From Halomonas halmophila (GTDB lineage: Bacteria > Pseudomonadota > Gammaproteobacteria > Pseudomonadales > Halomonadaceae), in contig NZ_BJOC01000014.1 of the NCBI RefSeq assembly GCF_006540005.1, forward strand, positions 1-42,504: a stretch of 42,504 bases of DNA. Direction: 5' to 3'. Positions 15,841 to 25,067 of this stretch are shown here, piece by piece. A model generated the notes under the pieces. The model made no database searches. It saw only the letters and a program-made list of their open reading frames with translations, and was not told where the DNA came from. The stretch's first letter is position 1; every line of letters begins with the position of its first letter. The translations under genes were made by a program, and so were the position numbers.

Positions 15841-17114
15841 CGCCTGCCATCATTGCTTTTGTTGTTGTGTTGTTGATCGGGGCGCCCGTGGCCGTGGTCA
15901 TGGCTATATCGGGTGTTGCCGGTGTCTACTCGCTGGGCGGTGAGCCCCTGGTGGGTATCATTGCCAGCCGAATGTTCTCCGGTGTCTCCGGGTACATGCT
16001 GATCGCCGTGCCATACTTCATCTTTACTGCCGAACTGATGAATCAGGGCGGGCTGACCCAGAAATTGATCGCCTTCAATAATGCGCTCTTCGGACGCGTT
16101 CGCGGTTCGTTGTCCCACGTCAACGTCACGGTATCGCTATTTTTTGCCGGCCTGACGGGGGCCGCCATTACCGACACCGTGGCGATCGGCAAGATCATGA
16201 TTCCGGAAATGAAGAAACAGGGCTATGACGCCGAGTATGCCGCGGCGATCACCGCCTGTTCCTCGATCATCGGGCCGATCATCCCGCCGAGTGTAGTGAT
16301 GGTTGTGTATGCGACCCTGTTGCGCGATACCTCGGTGATTGACCTCTTTGCCGGCGGGATCATTCCCGGCGTCCTCATGACACTCGCGCTGCTGGCCACC
16401 AGCATCGTGCTGGCCTGGAAGCGAGGCTATCCCAAGCAGGCGGCCACGCCGCTGCGCATGGCCTTCATGGCCTTCCTCACGGCGCTCCCGGCGATGCTGG
16501 TGCCGTTGATCATTCTGGGCGGCATTCTGTCGGGCATGACCACCATTACCGAGGCTTCCGGGTTTGCGGCAGTGTATGCGATCTTCATTGGCGTGGTCTT
16601 CTACCGCAACCTGACCTTCAAGAAGATCTGGAAGGCGCTGGTCACCACGGTGAAGTTTTCCGGTGTGGTGTTCTTCCTGCTGGCTACCTCGGCGGTGCTC
16701 GGCTGGTTCGTGACGCGCTCGGGTATTGCGCGTGAGGCGGCCGAAATCATTACCACCTTCAGCGATGTACCTTTCATTCAGATCATGCTGGTGTGCCTGC
16801 TGCTGATCGTGCTGGGTACAGTCATGGACGTGCTGCCGGCACTGGTGGTGATCGGACCGGTGATCGTGCCGGCAATGGTGTCGCTGGGCTTTGATCCGCT
16901 GCACTTCGCCATCGTCATGATCGTCACCCTGAACATCGCCAATGTGACGCCACCAGTCGGCATGACATTGATGACGGCGGCACGAATCGCCGAGGTGCCT
17001 TATGAGAAAGCCATCCTGGCGTCGCTGCCGTTCTACTGTGCCTTCATTGCGGTGATCATGCTGCTGGCGGCCTTCCCGTTCTTCTCTACCTGGATTCCCT
17101 CCCTGCTGGGGTGA
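15837..17114 (+). CDS. TRAP transporter large permease (DctM family)
   Basis: This 425-residue protein is almost wholly hydrophobic, with about 11-12 membrane helices. It carries DctM landmarks such as GLTGAAITDTVAIGKIMIPEM, ITACSSIIGPIIPPSVVMV and NIANVTPPVGMTLM. It is the sodium-coupled channel subunit of the transporter. Translation is coupled to the DctQ-like gene by a 4-base ATGA overlap. It is followed after 23 bases by the acetylpolyamine-amidohydrolase-like gene, indicating that import and deacylation are coexpressed. Confidence 0.94.
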   Translation: MTPAIIAFVVVLLIGAPVAVVMAISGVAGVYSLGGEPLVGIIASRMFSGVSGYMLIAVPYFIFTAELMNQGGLTQKLIAFNNALFGRVRGSLSHVNVTVSLFFAGLTGAAITDTVAIGKIMIPEMKKQGYDAEYAAAITACSSIIGPIIPPSVVMVVYATLLRDTSVIDLFAGGIIPGVLMTLALLATSIVLAWKRGYPKQAATPLRMAFMAFLTALPAMLVPLIILGGILSGMTTITEASGFAAVYAIFIGVVFYRNLTFKKIWKALVTTVKFSGVVFFLLATSAVLGWFVTRSGIAREAAEIITTFSDVPFIQIMLVCLLLIVLGTVMDVLPALVVIGPVIVPAMVSLGFDPLHFAIVMIVTLNIANVTPPVGMTLMTAARIAEVPYEKAILASLPFYCAFIAVIMLLAAFPFFSTWIPSLLG

Positions 17115-17137
17115 AGGCTGCTGAAAGGATATCGAGC

Positions 17138-18172
17138 ATGAGGTTTTTCTATCATCCCGACCAGGAGCGCCATGCCCCGGAGAATTTTCTGCTGCGGGGC
17201 CGGCCGGCGCCTTCGCCGGAGGGGCCGGTGCGTGCCGAGCTTTTGGCGGAGGGCCTGGCCGAAGCCGGCCTGTCATTGACGGCACCTGGGTGCGTCGACA
17301 GCGCAGTGCTCCGGGAACGCCTGGCCTGCATTCACACGCCGCGCTACCTGACGTTTCTGGAAACCATCCATGAGCGCTGGCAGGCCCTGCCGGATGCGGC
17401 GGAGATCGTCGCGCCCAATGTGCACCCTTGCGGCGGGGGCTACCACTATCCGCGCCAACCGGTGGGGCAGGCCGGCTGGCATCTGCACGACATGGCCTGT
17501 CCGATCACCGCCGACAGCTTTGCCGGTATCCTGGCCAGCGCGGCGACCGCCCAGGTGGCCGCCGAGGCGGTGAGTGGTGGCGAACGTCAGGCCTATGCCC
17601 TGTGTCGTCCGCCGGGGCATCACGCCGGACCGGAGCGCGCCGGAGGCTTCTGCTTTCTCAACAATTCGGCCCTGGCGGCCACGGTGCTGCGGGAGAGCTT
17701 CACGCGCGTGGCCATCGTCGATGTGGACCTGCATCATGGCAATGGCACCCAGGATATCTTCTACGCGCGTGATGATGTCTGGACGGGGTCACTGCATGCC
17801 GACCCGGCGGACTTCTATCCCTTTTACTGGGGTGGCGCCGATGAAACCGGCAGTGGCCCGGGGCGCGGGACCAATGTCAATCTTCCACTGGCGCTGGGCA
17901 GCGACGGCCGGGCCTTCCTCGAGTCGCTCGACAGCCTGCTGGCGCGCATGACGGACTTCGCTCCCCAGGCCGTGGTCGTGGCGCTGGGGCTGGATGCTCA
18001 CAAGGCTGATCCTCTGGCCGGGCTGGCGCTCGAGCGCGAGGACTTCGTCGAGGTGGGGCGGCGACTCGCCCGACTGGACCTGCCCACGGTGCTGGTCCAG
18101 GAGGGGGGTTACCCCACGCAATACCTGAGTCACAACCTTGCCGCCTTCATGGATGGCTTCACCGGTGCCTGA
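17138..18172 (+). CDS. HDAC-family deacylase, acetylpolyamine amidohydrolase-like
   Basis: This 344-residue zinc enzyme has the arginase/deacetylase fold. The catalytic residues match those of Mycoplana acetylpolyamine amidohydrolase with a constant offset of two: His161-His162 in RPPGHHA, zinc ligands Asp197 and His199 in VDVDLHHGNG, Asp286 in LGLDAH, and transition-state Tyr325 in EGGY. The ATG at 17138 has an AAAGGAT site; an earlier in-frame ATG overlapping the permease lacks one. Length is typical (about 340). It would remove an acetyl or other acyl group from an amine. Polyamines are the family's best-known substrates, but the operon context points to an imported amino or imino acid derivative. 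Confidence 0.9.
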   Translation: MRFFYHPDQERHAPENFLLRGRPAPSPEGPVRAELLAEGLAEAGLSLTAPGCVDSAVLRERLACIHTPRYLTFLETIHERWQALPDAAEIVAPNVHPCGGGYHYPRQPVGQAGWHLHDMACPITADSFAGILASAATAQVAAEAVSGGERQAYALCRPPGHHAGPERAGGFCFLNNSALAATVLRESFTRVAIVDVDLHHGNGTQDIFYARDDVWTGSLHADPADFYPFYWGGADETGSGPGRGTNVNLPLALGSDGRAFLESLDSLLARMTDFAPQAVVVALGLDAHKADPLAGLALEREDFVEVGRRLARLDLPTVLVQEGGYPTQYLSHNLAAFMDGFTGA

Positions 18173-18217
18173 GGGCACCATTCGCGACACTTCGCTTACT
18201 TGAGACGAGAGAGACCC

Positions 18218-18574
18218 ATGAGCCTGACCCTTCACGACAGCAACGCCCGCATGAGCCAGATCGCCATTCACAATGGCACCGTTTACCTGGCGGGCCAGGT
18301 GCCCAGCGATGCCAGTGCGGGCATGAAAGAACAGACCGAACAGGTACTGGCGCGCATCGACAGCCTGCTCGAGCAGGCCGGCACCTCGCGCGACCAGCTG
18401 ATCTCGGCGCAGATCTGGGTCAACAGCATGGCGGAGTTCGCCGAAATGAACGCCGCCTGGGATGCCTGGGTGACGCCGGGACGTCCGCCGGTGCGCGCCG
18501 CGGTCGAGGCCCAGCTCGCCAAACCCGAGTGGAAAGTCGAAATCATGGTCGTGGCAGCGCTGCCGGAGGGCTGA
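18218..18574 (+). CDS. RidA-family imine/enamine deaminase
   Basis: This 118-residue protein is a YjgF/YER057c/UK114 family member that hydrolyses reactive imines and enamines to keto compounds and ammonia. The segment GRPPVRAAVEAQLAKPEWKVEI contains the arginine that binds the substrate carboxylate and the following acidic/hydrophobic core of the fold. The start at 18218 follows GAGAGA; six codons of an upstream extension are ignored. It lies between the deacylase and the ketimine-reductase-family gene, which starts 1 base after its stop. The pairing suggests that the pathway makes an imine intermediate. Confidence 0.9.
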   Translation: MSLTLHDSNARMSQIAIHNGTVYLAGQVPSDASAGMKEQTEQVLARIDSLLEQAGTSRDQLISAQIWVNSMAEFAEMNAAWDAWVTPGRPPVRAAVEAQLAKPEWKVEIMVVAALPEG

Positions 18575-18575
18575 T

Positions 18576-19517
18576 ATGCGTATCATCGATGCCGAACAAG
18601 TCGCGTCCAACCTGGCCTGGCCAGCTTTGGTCAACCGCTTGGCCGATACCTTTCGTCACGGCGTGGAGTCACCACCGCGGCATCACCACGCCATGCACCG
18701 TCATGATGGCGAAGCCACGATGCTGCTGATGCCGGCCTGGGAGCAGGATGGCTATATCGGCGTCAAGATGGTCAATGTCTTTCCCCAGAACGCTCAGCAC
18801 GGCCTGCCGGCCATCTCGGGCGTCTATTTCCTCAGCGAGGGGCAGCACGGGCGCCCGCTGGCCTGCATCGACGGCAGCGAGCTCACCCGGCGTCGCACGG
18901 CCGCGGCCTCGGCGCTTGCCACTCGCGAGTTGGCGAGGGAAGACGCCGAGACCCTGCTGGTGGTCGGCACCGGCAAGCTGGCGCCGATGGTCATCGAGGC
19001 ACACGCCTCGGTGCGGCCGATCAAGCGCGTCCTGATCTGGGGGCGTCAGCCGGAAAAGGCCGAGAAGATCGCGGCGGCCTATGCCGAGCGCTTCGAGACC
19101 CGGGCGGTGACGGATCTGCAAGCCGCCTGTGGTGAGGCCGACCTGATCAGCTGCGTGACGCTGTCCAGCGAGCCGCTGGTGCGCGGCGAGTGGCTGTCGC
19201 CCGGCACTCACCTGGATCTGATCGGCGCCTTCCGCCCCAGCATGCGCGAGACCGATGGCGAGTGCCTGCGGCGTGGCGAGGTGTTCGTCGATACCTATGC
19301 GGGGGCCCGTGGTGAAGCCGGTGATATCCATCAGGCCATCGACGAGGGGGCCTTCGCCTTCGAGGACATGCGGGCCGAGCTGGCCGAGCTGGTGTCCGGC
19401 ACCCGACCGGGGCGCAGCGGACCCGAGGCCATCACGGTGTTCAAGTCGGTGGGGGCCTCGCTGGAGGACCTGGCGGCGGCCATCGAGGTCTGGGAAGCCC
19501 GGAGCGACGCCGAGTGA
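18576..19517 (+). CDS. Ornithine cyclodeaminase / ketimine reductase family enzyme
   Basis: This 313-residue NAD(P)-dependent protein belongs to the ornithine cyclodeaminase / mu-crystallin family. The family landmarks are visible: GVKMVNVFPQN, DGSELTRRRTAAASALATREL, the Rossmann loop VVGTGKLAPM and the LDLIGAFRPSMRE segment. Bacterial relatives include Delta1-pyrroline-2-carboxylate reductase (LhpI), ornithine cyclodeaminase and alanine dehydrogenases. With RidA before it, an aminotransferase after it and a proline-racemase-fold enzyme in the same locus, a ketimine reductase is the most plausible reading, but this is inference. Its ribosome site GGAGG lies inside the RidA end, and its stop overlaps the next gene as GTGA. 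Confidence 0.87.
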   Translation: MRIIDAEQVASNLAWPALVNRLADTFRHGVESPPRHHHAMHRHDGEATMLLMPAWEQDGYIGVKMVNVFPQNAQHGLPAISGVYFLSEGQHGRPLACIDGSELTRRRTAAASALATRELAREDAETLLVVGTGKLAPMVIEAHASVRPIKRVLIWGRQPEKAEKIAAAYAERFETRAVTDLQAACGEADLISCVTLSSEPLVRGEWLSPGTHLDLIGAFRPSMRETDGECLRRGEVFVDTYAGARGEAGDIHQAIDEGAFAFEDMRAELAELVSGTRPGRSGPEAITVFKSVGASLEDLAAAIEVWEARSDAE

Positions 19518-20653
19518 GTACGGGGTTTTTCTGGCACGAACGGTGTTTCTGGCATGACCCTGGTGCGATCGGGGTCTTTGCCTCGACCGGCGAATATCGC
19601 CAGCCCCAGCCGGCCTCGGAAAGTCCCGAGAGCAAGCGGCGGCTGAAGAACCTGCTGGAGGTCTCGGGCCTGATCGATGAGCTGCAGGTGATCAAGGCCC
19701 CGCCGGCCCAGGATGAGGCGCTGCGGCGGTTTCATACTGCGGACTATCTGGCGCGCCTGCAGGCGGGCGATGCCGCCCAGGGCGGGGATGCCGGTGACTG
19801 TGCGCCTTATCTGCCGGGCAGTCTGGCCGCGGCGCGGCAGTCGGCCGGCCTGGCCATTGGCGCCGTGACGGCGGTGGCGCGTGGCGAGCTGCGCAATGCC
19901 TATGCCCTGTGCCGGCCCCCCGGCCATCACGCCGAGGCGGACCAGGGGCGGGGCTTCTGCCTGCTGGGCAATATTCCGGTGGCGGTGCTCCAGGCGCGAG
20001 CCCAGAGCCTGGTGAAGCGCGTCGCCATTCTCGATTGGGATGTGCATCACGGCAATGGTCAGCAATCCGCGTTCTATGACGACCCGGAGGTGCTGACCAT
20101 CTCGGTGCATCAGGACGGCAACTATCCATTGGAGACCGGGACTTTCGAGGAGTTCGGCAGTGGCGACGGGCAGGGCACCAACCTCAACCTCCCGCTGCCG
20201 CCGGGCTGCGGCCTCGGGGCTTATGACTATGCCATGCAGACGCTGATCGTGCCGGCCATCGAAGCATTCGCACCGGACATGGTGATCGTGGCCTGCGGTT
20301 TTGACGCCTGTGCCAAGGACCCGCTGGGCAAGATGATGCTCAACAGCCGCGCCTTCGGTGACATGACCAGGGCGCTGCGCGACCTGACTGCACGTCTCTG
20401 TGAGGGGCGGCTGGTATTCATCCACGAGGGCGGCTATTCGGAAGGTTATGTACCGTTCTGCGGCCATGCCGTGATTCAGGCCTTGAGCGGTAGCCGTATC
20501 GCCCTGCCGGACCCGCAGAACGAGGAAATCGCGGCTTGGGGGTATCAGGACCTGCAGGCGCATCAGCGTCAACTGATGGATGACTGGCAGCGTCGCTGGT
20601 TCGGATCATTCAAGAGCTCAGGAGAGACACATGACACCCCTGTACGATCGTGA
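19514..20653 (+). CDS. HDAC-like amidohydrolase (class II, HDAH type)
   Basis: This 379-residue protein is a second zinc deacylase, closest in pattern to the class II HDAC-like amidohydrolase of Alcaligenes/Bordetella. The N-terminus FFWHERCFWHDPG is typical. Catalytic His138-His139 (PPGHHA), zinc ligands Asp176 and His178 (LDWDVHHGNG) and Asp264 (CGFDACAKDP), and Tyr308 (EGGY) are all present. It starts with GTG at 19514, overlapping the previous stop by 4 bases, and its own end overlaps the aminotransferase start by 23 bases. It and the deacylase at 17138 are distant members of one superfamily, so they probably act on different acyl groups or positions of related substrates. Confidence 0.9.
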   Translation: MSTGFFWHERCFWHDPGAIGVFASTGEYRQPQPASESPESKRRLKNLLEVSGLIDELQVIKAPPAQDEALRRFHTADYLARLQAGDAAQGGDAGDCAPYLPGSLAAARQSAGLAIGAVTAVARGELRNAYALCRPPGHHAEADQGRGFCLLGNIPVAVLQARAQSLVKRVAILDWDVHHGNGQQSAFYDDPEVLTISVHQDGNYPLETGTFEEFGSGDGQGTNLNLPLPPGCGLGAYDYAMQTLIVPAIEAFAPDMVIVACGFDACAKDPLGKMMLNSRAFGDMTRALRDLTARLCEGRLVFIHEGGYSEGYVPFCGHAVIQALSGSRIALPDPQNEEIAAWGYQDLQAHQRQLMDDWQRRWFGSFKSSGETHDTPVRS

Positions 20654-21602
20654 TGGCTGGATCTGGCTGGACGGTGAATGGCTGCCGTGGCGAGATGCCA
20701 CGACCCACCTGCTGACGCACAGCCTGCATTATGGCATGGGGTGCTTTGAGGGAGTGCGGGCCTATTCGGGGGCTTCGGGTACCCATCTCTTCCGGGCCCA
20801 GGCTCATACGCGCCGGCTGGTGGAAAGCGCCCATATCCTCGATATTCCGTTGTCATTCGACAGTGAAGCGCTGATCGAGGCTCAGCGACAGTGCCTGGTG
20901 CGCAATGAGCTTGAGGATGCCTATCTGAAGCCGACCATCTTCCTGGGCGCCGAGGGCCTGGGGTTGCGAGCCAAGGGTCTGACCACTCACGTGATGGTGG
21001 CCGCCTGGGACCTCGGCGCCTACATCACGCCGCAAGCGGCGTTGGTGGGGCTGCGGGCCATCACCGCCTCCTGGTCGCGTCATCATGTCAATGTCACGGC
21101 CTGTCGATCCAAGACCAACGGCAATTACGTGAACTCCATGATGGCCCTGAACAGCGCCGTCAAGGCGGGCTTCGACGAGACCGTGATGCTGGATACCGAG
21201 GGCTATGTGGCGGAGGCCTCGGCCGCCAATATCTTCCTGCTGCGCGACGGCGTCCTGCATACCCCGCCGACCACCTCCTGCCTGCAGGGCATCACGCGCG
21301 ACAGCGTCATTCAGCTGGCGCGGGACGTCCTGGGTACCGAGGTGGTGGAGCGCCGCATCACGCGCGACGAGCTGTATACCGCCGATGAGGCCTTCGTCAC
21401 GGGCACGGCGGCCGAGATATTGCCGCTGCGCGAGCTTGACGGGCGCCATATCGGCGCCTTGAAGGGCGCGCCGGCACCTACTGAGCGAGTGGCCGCCGAT
21501 TCCTTCACGGCGCGGATCCAGGCGCTCTACCAGCGTGTTACCCGTGGTGACCTGGGGGATGACCTGAAAGCTTATGCGAGCTGGCTGACGCCGGCCGGCT
21601 GA
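20631..21602 (+). CDS. Branched-chain-type (class IV) aminotransferase
   Basis: This 323-residue PLP enzyme is strongly like gammaproteobacterial IlvE. It has HSLHYGMGCFEGVRAY near residue 30, the PLP lysine in RSKTNGNYVNSMMALNSA, and the phosphate-binding EASAANIFLL and LQGITRDSV segments. ATG at 20631 follows AGGAGAG; an earlier ATG at 20580 is deep inside the preceding gene. Being last in a catabolic operon, translationally tied to a deacylase, it is probably a dedicated paralogue rather than the biosynthetic IlvE, removing the alpha-amino group of the deacylated product. That role is inferred; it could also be the cell's only ilvE. Confidence 0.88.
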   Translation: MTPLYDRDGWIWLDGEWLPWRDATTHLLTHSLHYGMGCFEGVRAYSGASGTHLFRAQAHTRRLVESAHILDIPLSFDSEALIEAQRQCLVRNELEDAYLKPTIFLGAEGLGLRAKGLTTHVMVAAWDLGAYITPQAALVGLRAITASWSRHHVNVTACRSKTNGNYVNSMMALNSAVKAGFDETVMLDTEGYVAEASAANIFLLRDGVLHTPPTTSCLQGITRDSVIQLARDVLGTEVVERRITRDELYTADEAFVTGTAAEILPLRELDGRHIGALKGAPAPTERVAADSFTARIQALYQRVTRGDLGDDLKAYASWLTPAG

Positions 21603-21852
21603 TCACTGCTGGTGTGATGCCAGTCACAGTGGGTCACGCCGAGGGCCAGCACCACGAACAAAACACGCCACGGTGGTGAGCACCGTGGCGCATCGAGTCG
21701 TCCTCCCTGGGCACCATCCTGATGCCGATCTCCCTCAGGGGCTTCCTGCACCCTGGCATCCGTGTCGCGGAAGTGTCAGTGTCCCTTGCATCCCGACAAC
21801 CCGGGACACGTCATGATGGCCGTGGAAGATGACACTGTCATGACGGTGAGGT
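21603..21852. other. Convergent spacer with hairpin
   Basis: No gene is seen between the aminotransferase and trmJ stops. CGCCACGGTG (21666-21675) pairs perfectly with CACCGTGGCG (21681-21690). On the minus strand TGTTTTGTT follows, on the plus strand no T-run. The hairpin may stop transcription from both sides. A short inverted repeat ATGACA-C-TGTCAT lies at 21829-21841, about 12 bases from the trmJ stop. Confidence 0.6.
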
Positions 21853-22593
21853 TCAGTGGTCGTCGCCCTGCATACCCTTTTCGAGCGAACTCAGCAGGCC
21901 GCGCAGCAGGGAGATATCCCGTCGCGTGGGTTGAGCGCGATCGAAGAGGGCGCGTAGTTGTTCCTCGGTGCGCGCATGGGGCTGGGTGATGAAGCCGCTG
22001 GCGTGCATGACTTGCGACAGGTGGTCGTGGAAGTGATGCAGCTGCTGGCGCGTGGGCAGTGGCACCGAGTCATGTGCTGGCGCCTGGTAGTCACTGTCGG
22101 GTTGTCGGCGCCAGACGCTGAAGGTTTCGTAGGCCAGCACCTGAACCGCCTGGGACAGATTGAGGACACCATAATCCGGGTTGGCGGGAATGCTGACCTG
22201 GTGGCTGCAGTCGCGGATCTCTTCGTTGACCAGACCGAAGCGCTCGCGGCCGAAGACCAGAGCCACCGGCCCCTGGCGGGCATTGGCAACGAGATCGGCG
22301 GCCATCTCGGTGGGCTCGTCATAGTGGGGCAAGGGGTAGCTGCGCAGGCGCGCACTGGCCCCCACCACCTGGGTGCAGTCACTGACAGCCTCGGTCAGCG
22401 AGGTGAAGACGCGTGCCTGATCGACCACATCCTCGGCGCCCGCCGCAAGCCGTGATGCCTCGGGGTCCGGATAACAACGCGGATTGACCAGGGCCAGATC
22501 GGTCAGCCCCATGGTCTTCATCGCCCGCGCCGAGGAGCCGATGTTGCCGGGGTGATACGTCTGGACGAGAACGATGCGGATATTGGGTAACAT
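21853..22593 (-). CDS. trmJ: tRNA (cytidine/uridine-32 2'-O) methyltransferase TrmJ
   Basis: This 246-residue SPOUT methyltransferase methylates the ribose of position 32 in the anticodon loop of several tRNAs, using S-adenosylmethionine. The start MLPNIRIVLVQTYHPGNIGSS and ARAMKTMGLTDLALVNP match E. coli TrmJ closely, as do LVFGRERFGLVNEEI and NLSQAVQVLAYE, the knotted cofactor site. A C-terminal helical extension, also in the E. coli enzyme, is present. It is the only gene of its unit; the region upstream contains TAAGCYS heptads. Confidence 0.94.
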   Translation of the reverse strand: MLPNIRIVLVQTYHPGNIGSSARAMKTMGLTDLALVNPRCYPDPEASRLAAGAEDVVDQARVFTSLTEAVSDCTQVVGASARLRSYPLPHYDEPTEMAADLVANARQGPVALVFGRERFGLVNEEIRDCSHQVSIPANPDYGVLNLSQAVQVLAYETFSVWRRQPDSDYQAPAHDSVPLPTRQQLHHFHDHLSQVMHASGFITQPHARTEEQLRALFDRAQPTRRDISLLRGLLSSLEKGMQGDDH

Positions 22594-22640
22594 GGGCCGG
22601 CTCTATGCGAGATGAACGCATAGTGTACCGATTGAACGGA

Positions 22641-22692
22641 AAGCTGTAAGCCGTAAGCTCTAAGCTCTAAGCCGTAAGCTCTAAGCTGTAAG
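22641..22692. repeat. TAAGCYS heptad array
   Basis: After AAGCTG come the units TAAGCCG, TAAGCTC, TAAGCTC, TAAGCCG, TAAGCTC, TAAGCTG and TAAG, all in one 7-bp phase. The array lies 48 bases upstream of the trmJ start. It is complementary to the array at 22774-22802. Confidence 0.95.
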
Positions 22693-22701
22693 AACCCCCA
22701 A

Positions 22702-22736
22702 GACCCAGGACCTGGTGCCCAGTACCCAGTACCCAA
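22702..22736. repeat. Five-unit CCCAG heptad array
   Basis: The units are GACCCAG, GACCTGG, TGCCCAG, TACCCAG and TACCCAA. A third unrelated unit with the same 7-bp period stands in the trmJ-groEL spacer. Confidence 0.85.
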
Positions 22737-22773
22737 TCCGCATGTCCCGGTAGGGTCCGATCACAGGATCGTC

Positions 22774-22802
22774 TTATAGCTTACGGCTTATGGCTTACAG
22801 CT
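22774..22802. repeat. Inverted heptad array near the groEL terminator
   Basis: GCTTACG, GCTTATG, GCTTACA and GCT follow in phase. This is the reverse complement type of the array at 22641-22692. It abuts the T-run of the groEL terminator on the distal side. Confidence 0.9.
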
Positions 22803-22832
22803 AAAAAACCCCCACCGGTTTCCCGGCGGGGG
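22803..22832 (-). terminator. Intrinsic terminator of groES-groEL
   Basis: On the minus strand CCCCCGCCGG pairs with CCGGTGGGGG through a GAAA loop and one G-T pair, followed by TTTTTT. It lies 35 bases past the groEL stop. Confidence 0.93.
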
Positions 22833-22867
22833 TCAGTCTCAGGGTGAACCGAGAGGGACGGGGCGGC

Positions 22868-24547
<1,680 letters not shown>

Positions 24548-24577
24548 TCAGAATTCGCGCGAGTCTGGTGTCGAGGC

Positions 24578-24871
24578 TCAGCCTTCGACGACGGCCAGAA
24601 CGTCGGATTCGCTCATGATCAGCACTTCTTCGCCATCGACCTGCTGCTTCTCGACGCCGAAGCCATCCTTGAAAATCACGGTGTCGCCGACCTTGACGTC
24701 GAGCGGACGGGCTTCGCCGCTGTCCAGAATCCGGCCGTTACCGACGGCAAGTACTTCGCCCCGAGTCGGCTTTTCCTGGGCACTGCCCGGGAGCACGATG
24801 CCGCCTGCGGTTTTCTGCTCTTCTTCGACGCGACGGATGACGACGCGATCGTGCAAGGGACGGATGTTCAT
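24578..24871 (-). CDS. groS: Co-chaperonin GroES
   Basis: This 97-residue protein caps GroEL as a seven-membered lid. It begins [21 protein letters not shown] and carries the mobile loop with [24 protein letters not shown], where the GIVLPG residues contact GroEL. An AGGAGAACG site precedes the ATG. It is the first gene of the groESL operon. Confidence 0.99.
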   Translation of the reverse strand: MNIRPLHDRVVIRRVEEEQKTAGGIVLPGSAQEKPTRGEVLAVGNGRILDSGEARPLDVKVGDTVIFKDGFGVEKQQVDGEEVLIMSESDVLAVVEG

Positions 24872-24935
24872 TGCTCACGTTCTCCTGATGGTTGCTGTGC
24901 CGGGCGTCGCTGCCACGGCGATTGACATCGATTTA

Positions 24936-24998
24936 CCGCGGATCATCCGCGGAATGAAGGCAACGCCTTCTGTTGGCTGGACCCTGGATGATCAGGGT
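24936..24998 (-). promoter_or_regulatory. Two palindromes in the groES leader
   Basis: CCGCGGAT-C-ATCCGCGG (24936-24952) and ACCCTG-GATGAT-CAGGGT (24981-24998) lie within the roughly 140-base leader between the sigma-32 promoter and the groES start. Both would form hairpins in the RNA and share the GATGATC core. Neither matches the CIRCE element. Their function is unknown; an RNA thermometer or a stabilising leader are possibilities. Confidence 0.5.
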
Positions 24999-25018
24999 CG
25001 GATTCCGTTGCTGTCAGA

Positions 25019-25047
25019 TAAGTGGGGCTGGCTGAGCACCTTTCAAG
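25019..25047 (-). promoter_or_regulatory. Sigma-32 heat-shock promoter of groESL
   Basis: On the minus strand CTTGAAA, a 13-base spacer and CCCCACTTA fit the sigma-32 consensus (CTTGAAA, 11-16 bases, CCCCAT-T) almost exactly. The predicted start is near 25012. Confidence 0.9.
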
Positions 25048-25067
25048 CCCCTGCCGATAAAAAATTT

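Noticed and set aside
17138..20653. Ectoine degradation (doeAB/eutBC type) as identity of the TRAP locus
   Set aside because: No ectoine hydrolase, DoeB-type peptidase-fold deacetylase, or diaminobutyrate aminotransferase is present. The deacylases are of the HDAC fold and the aminotransferase is class IV.
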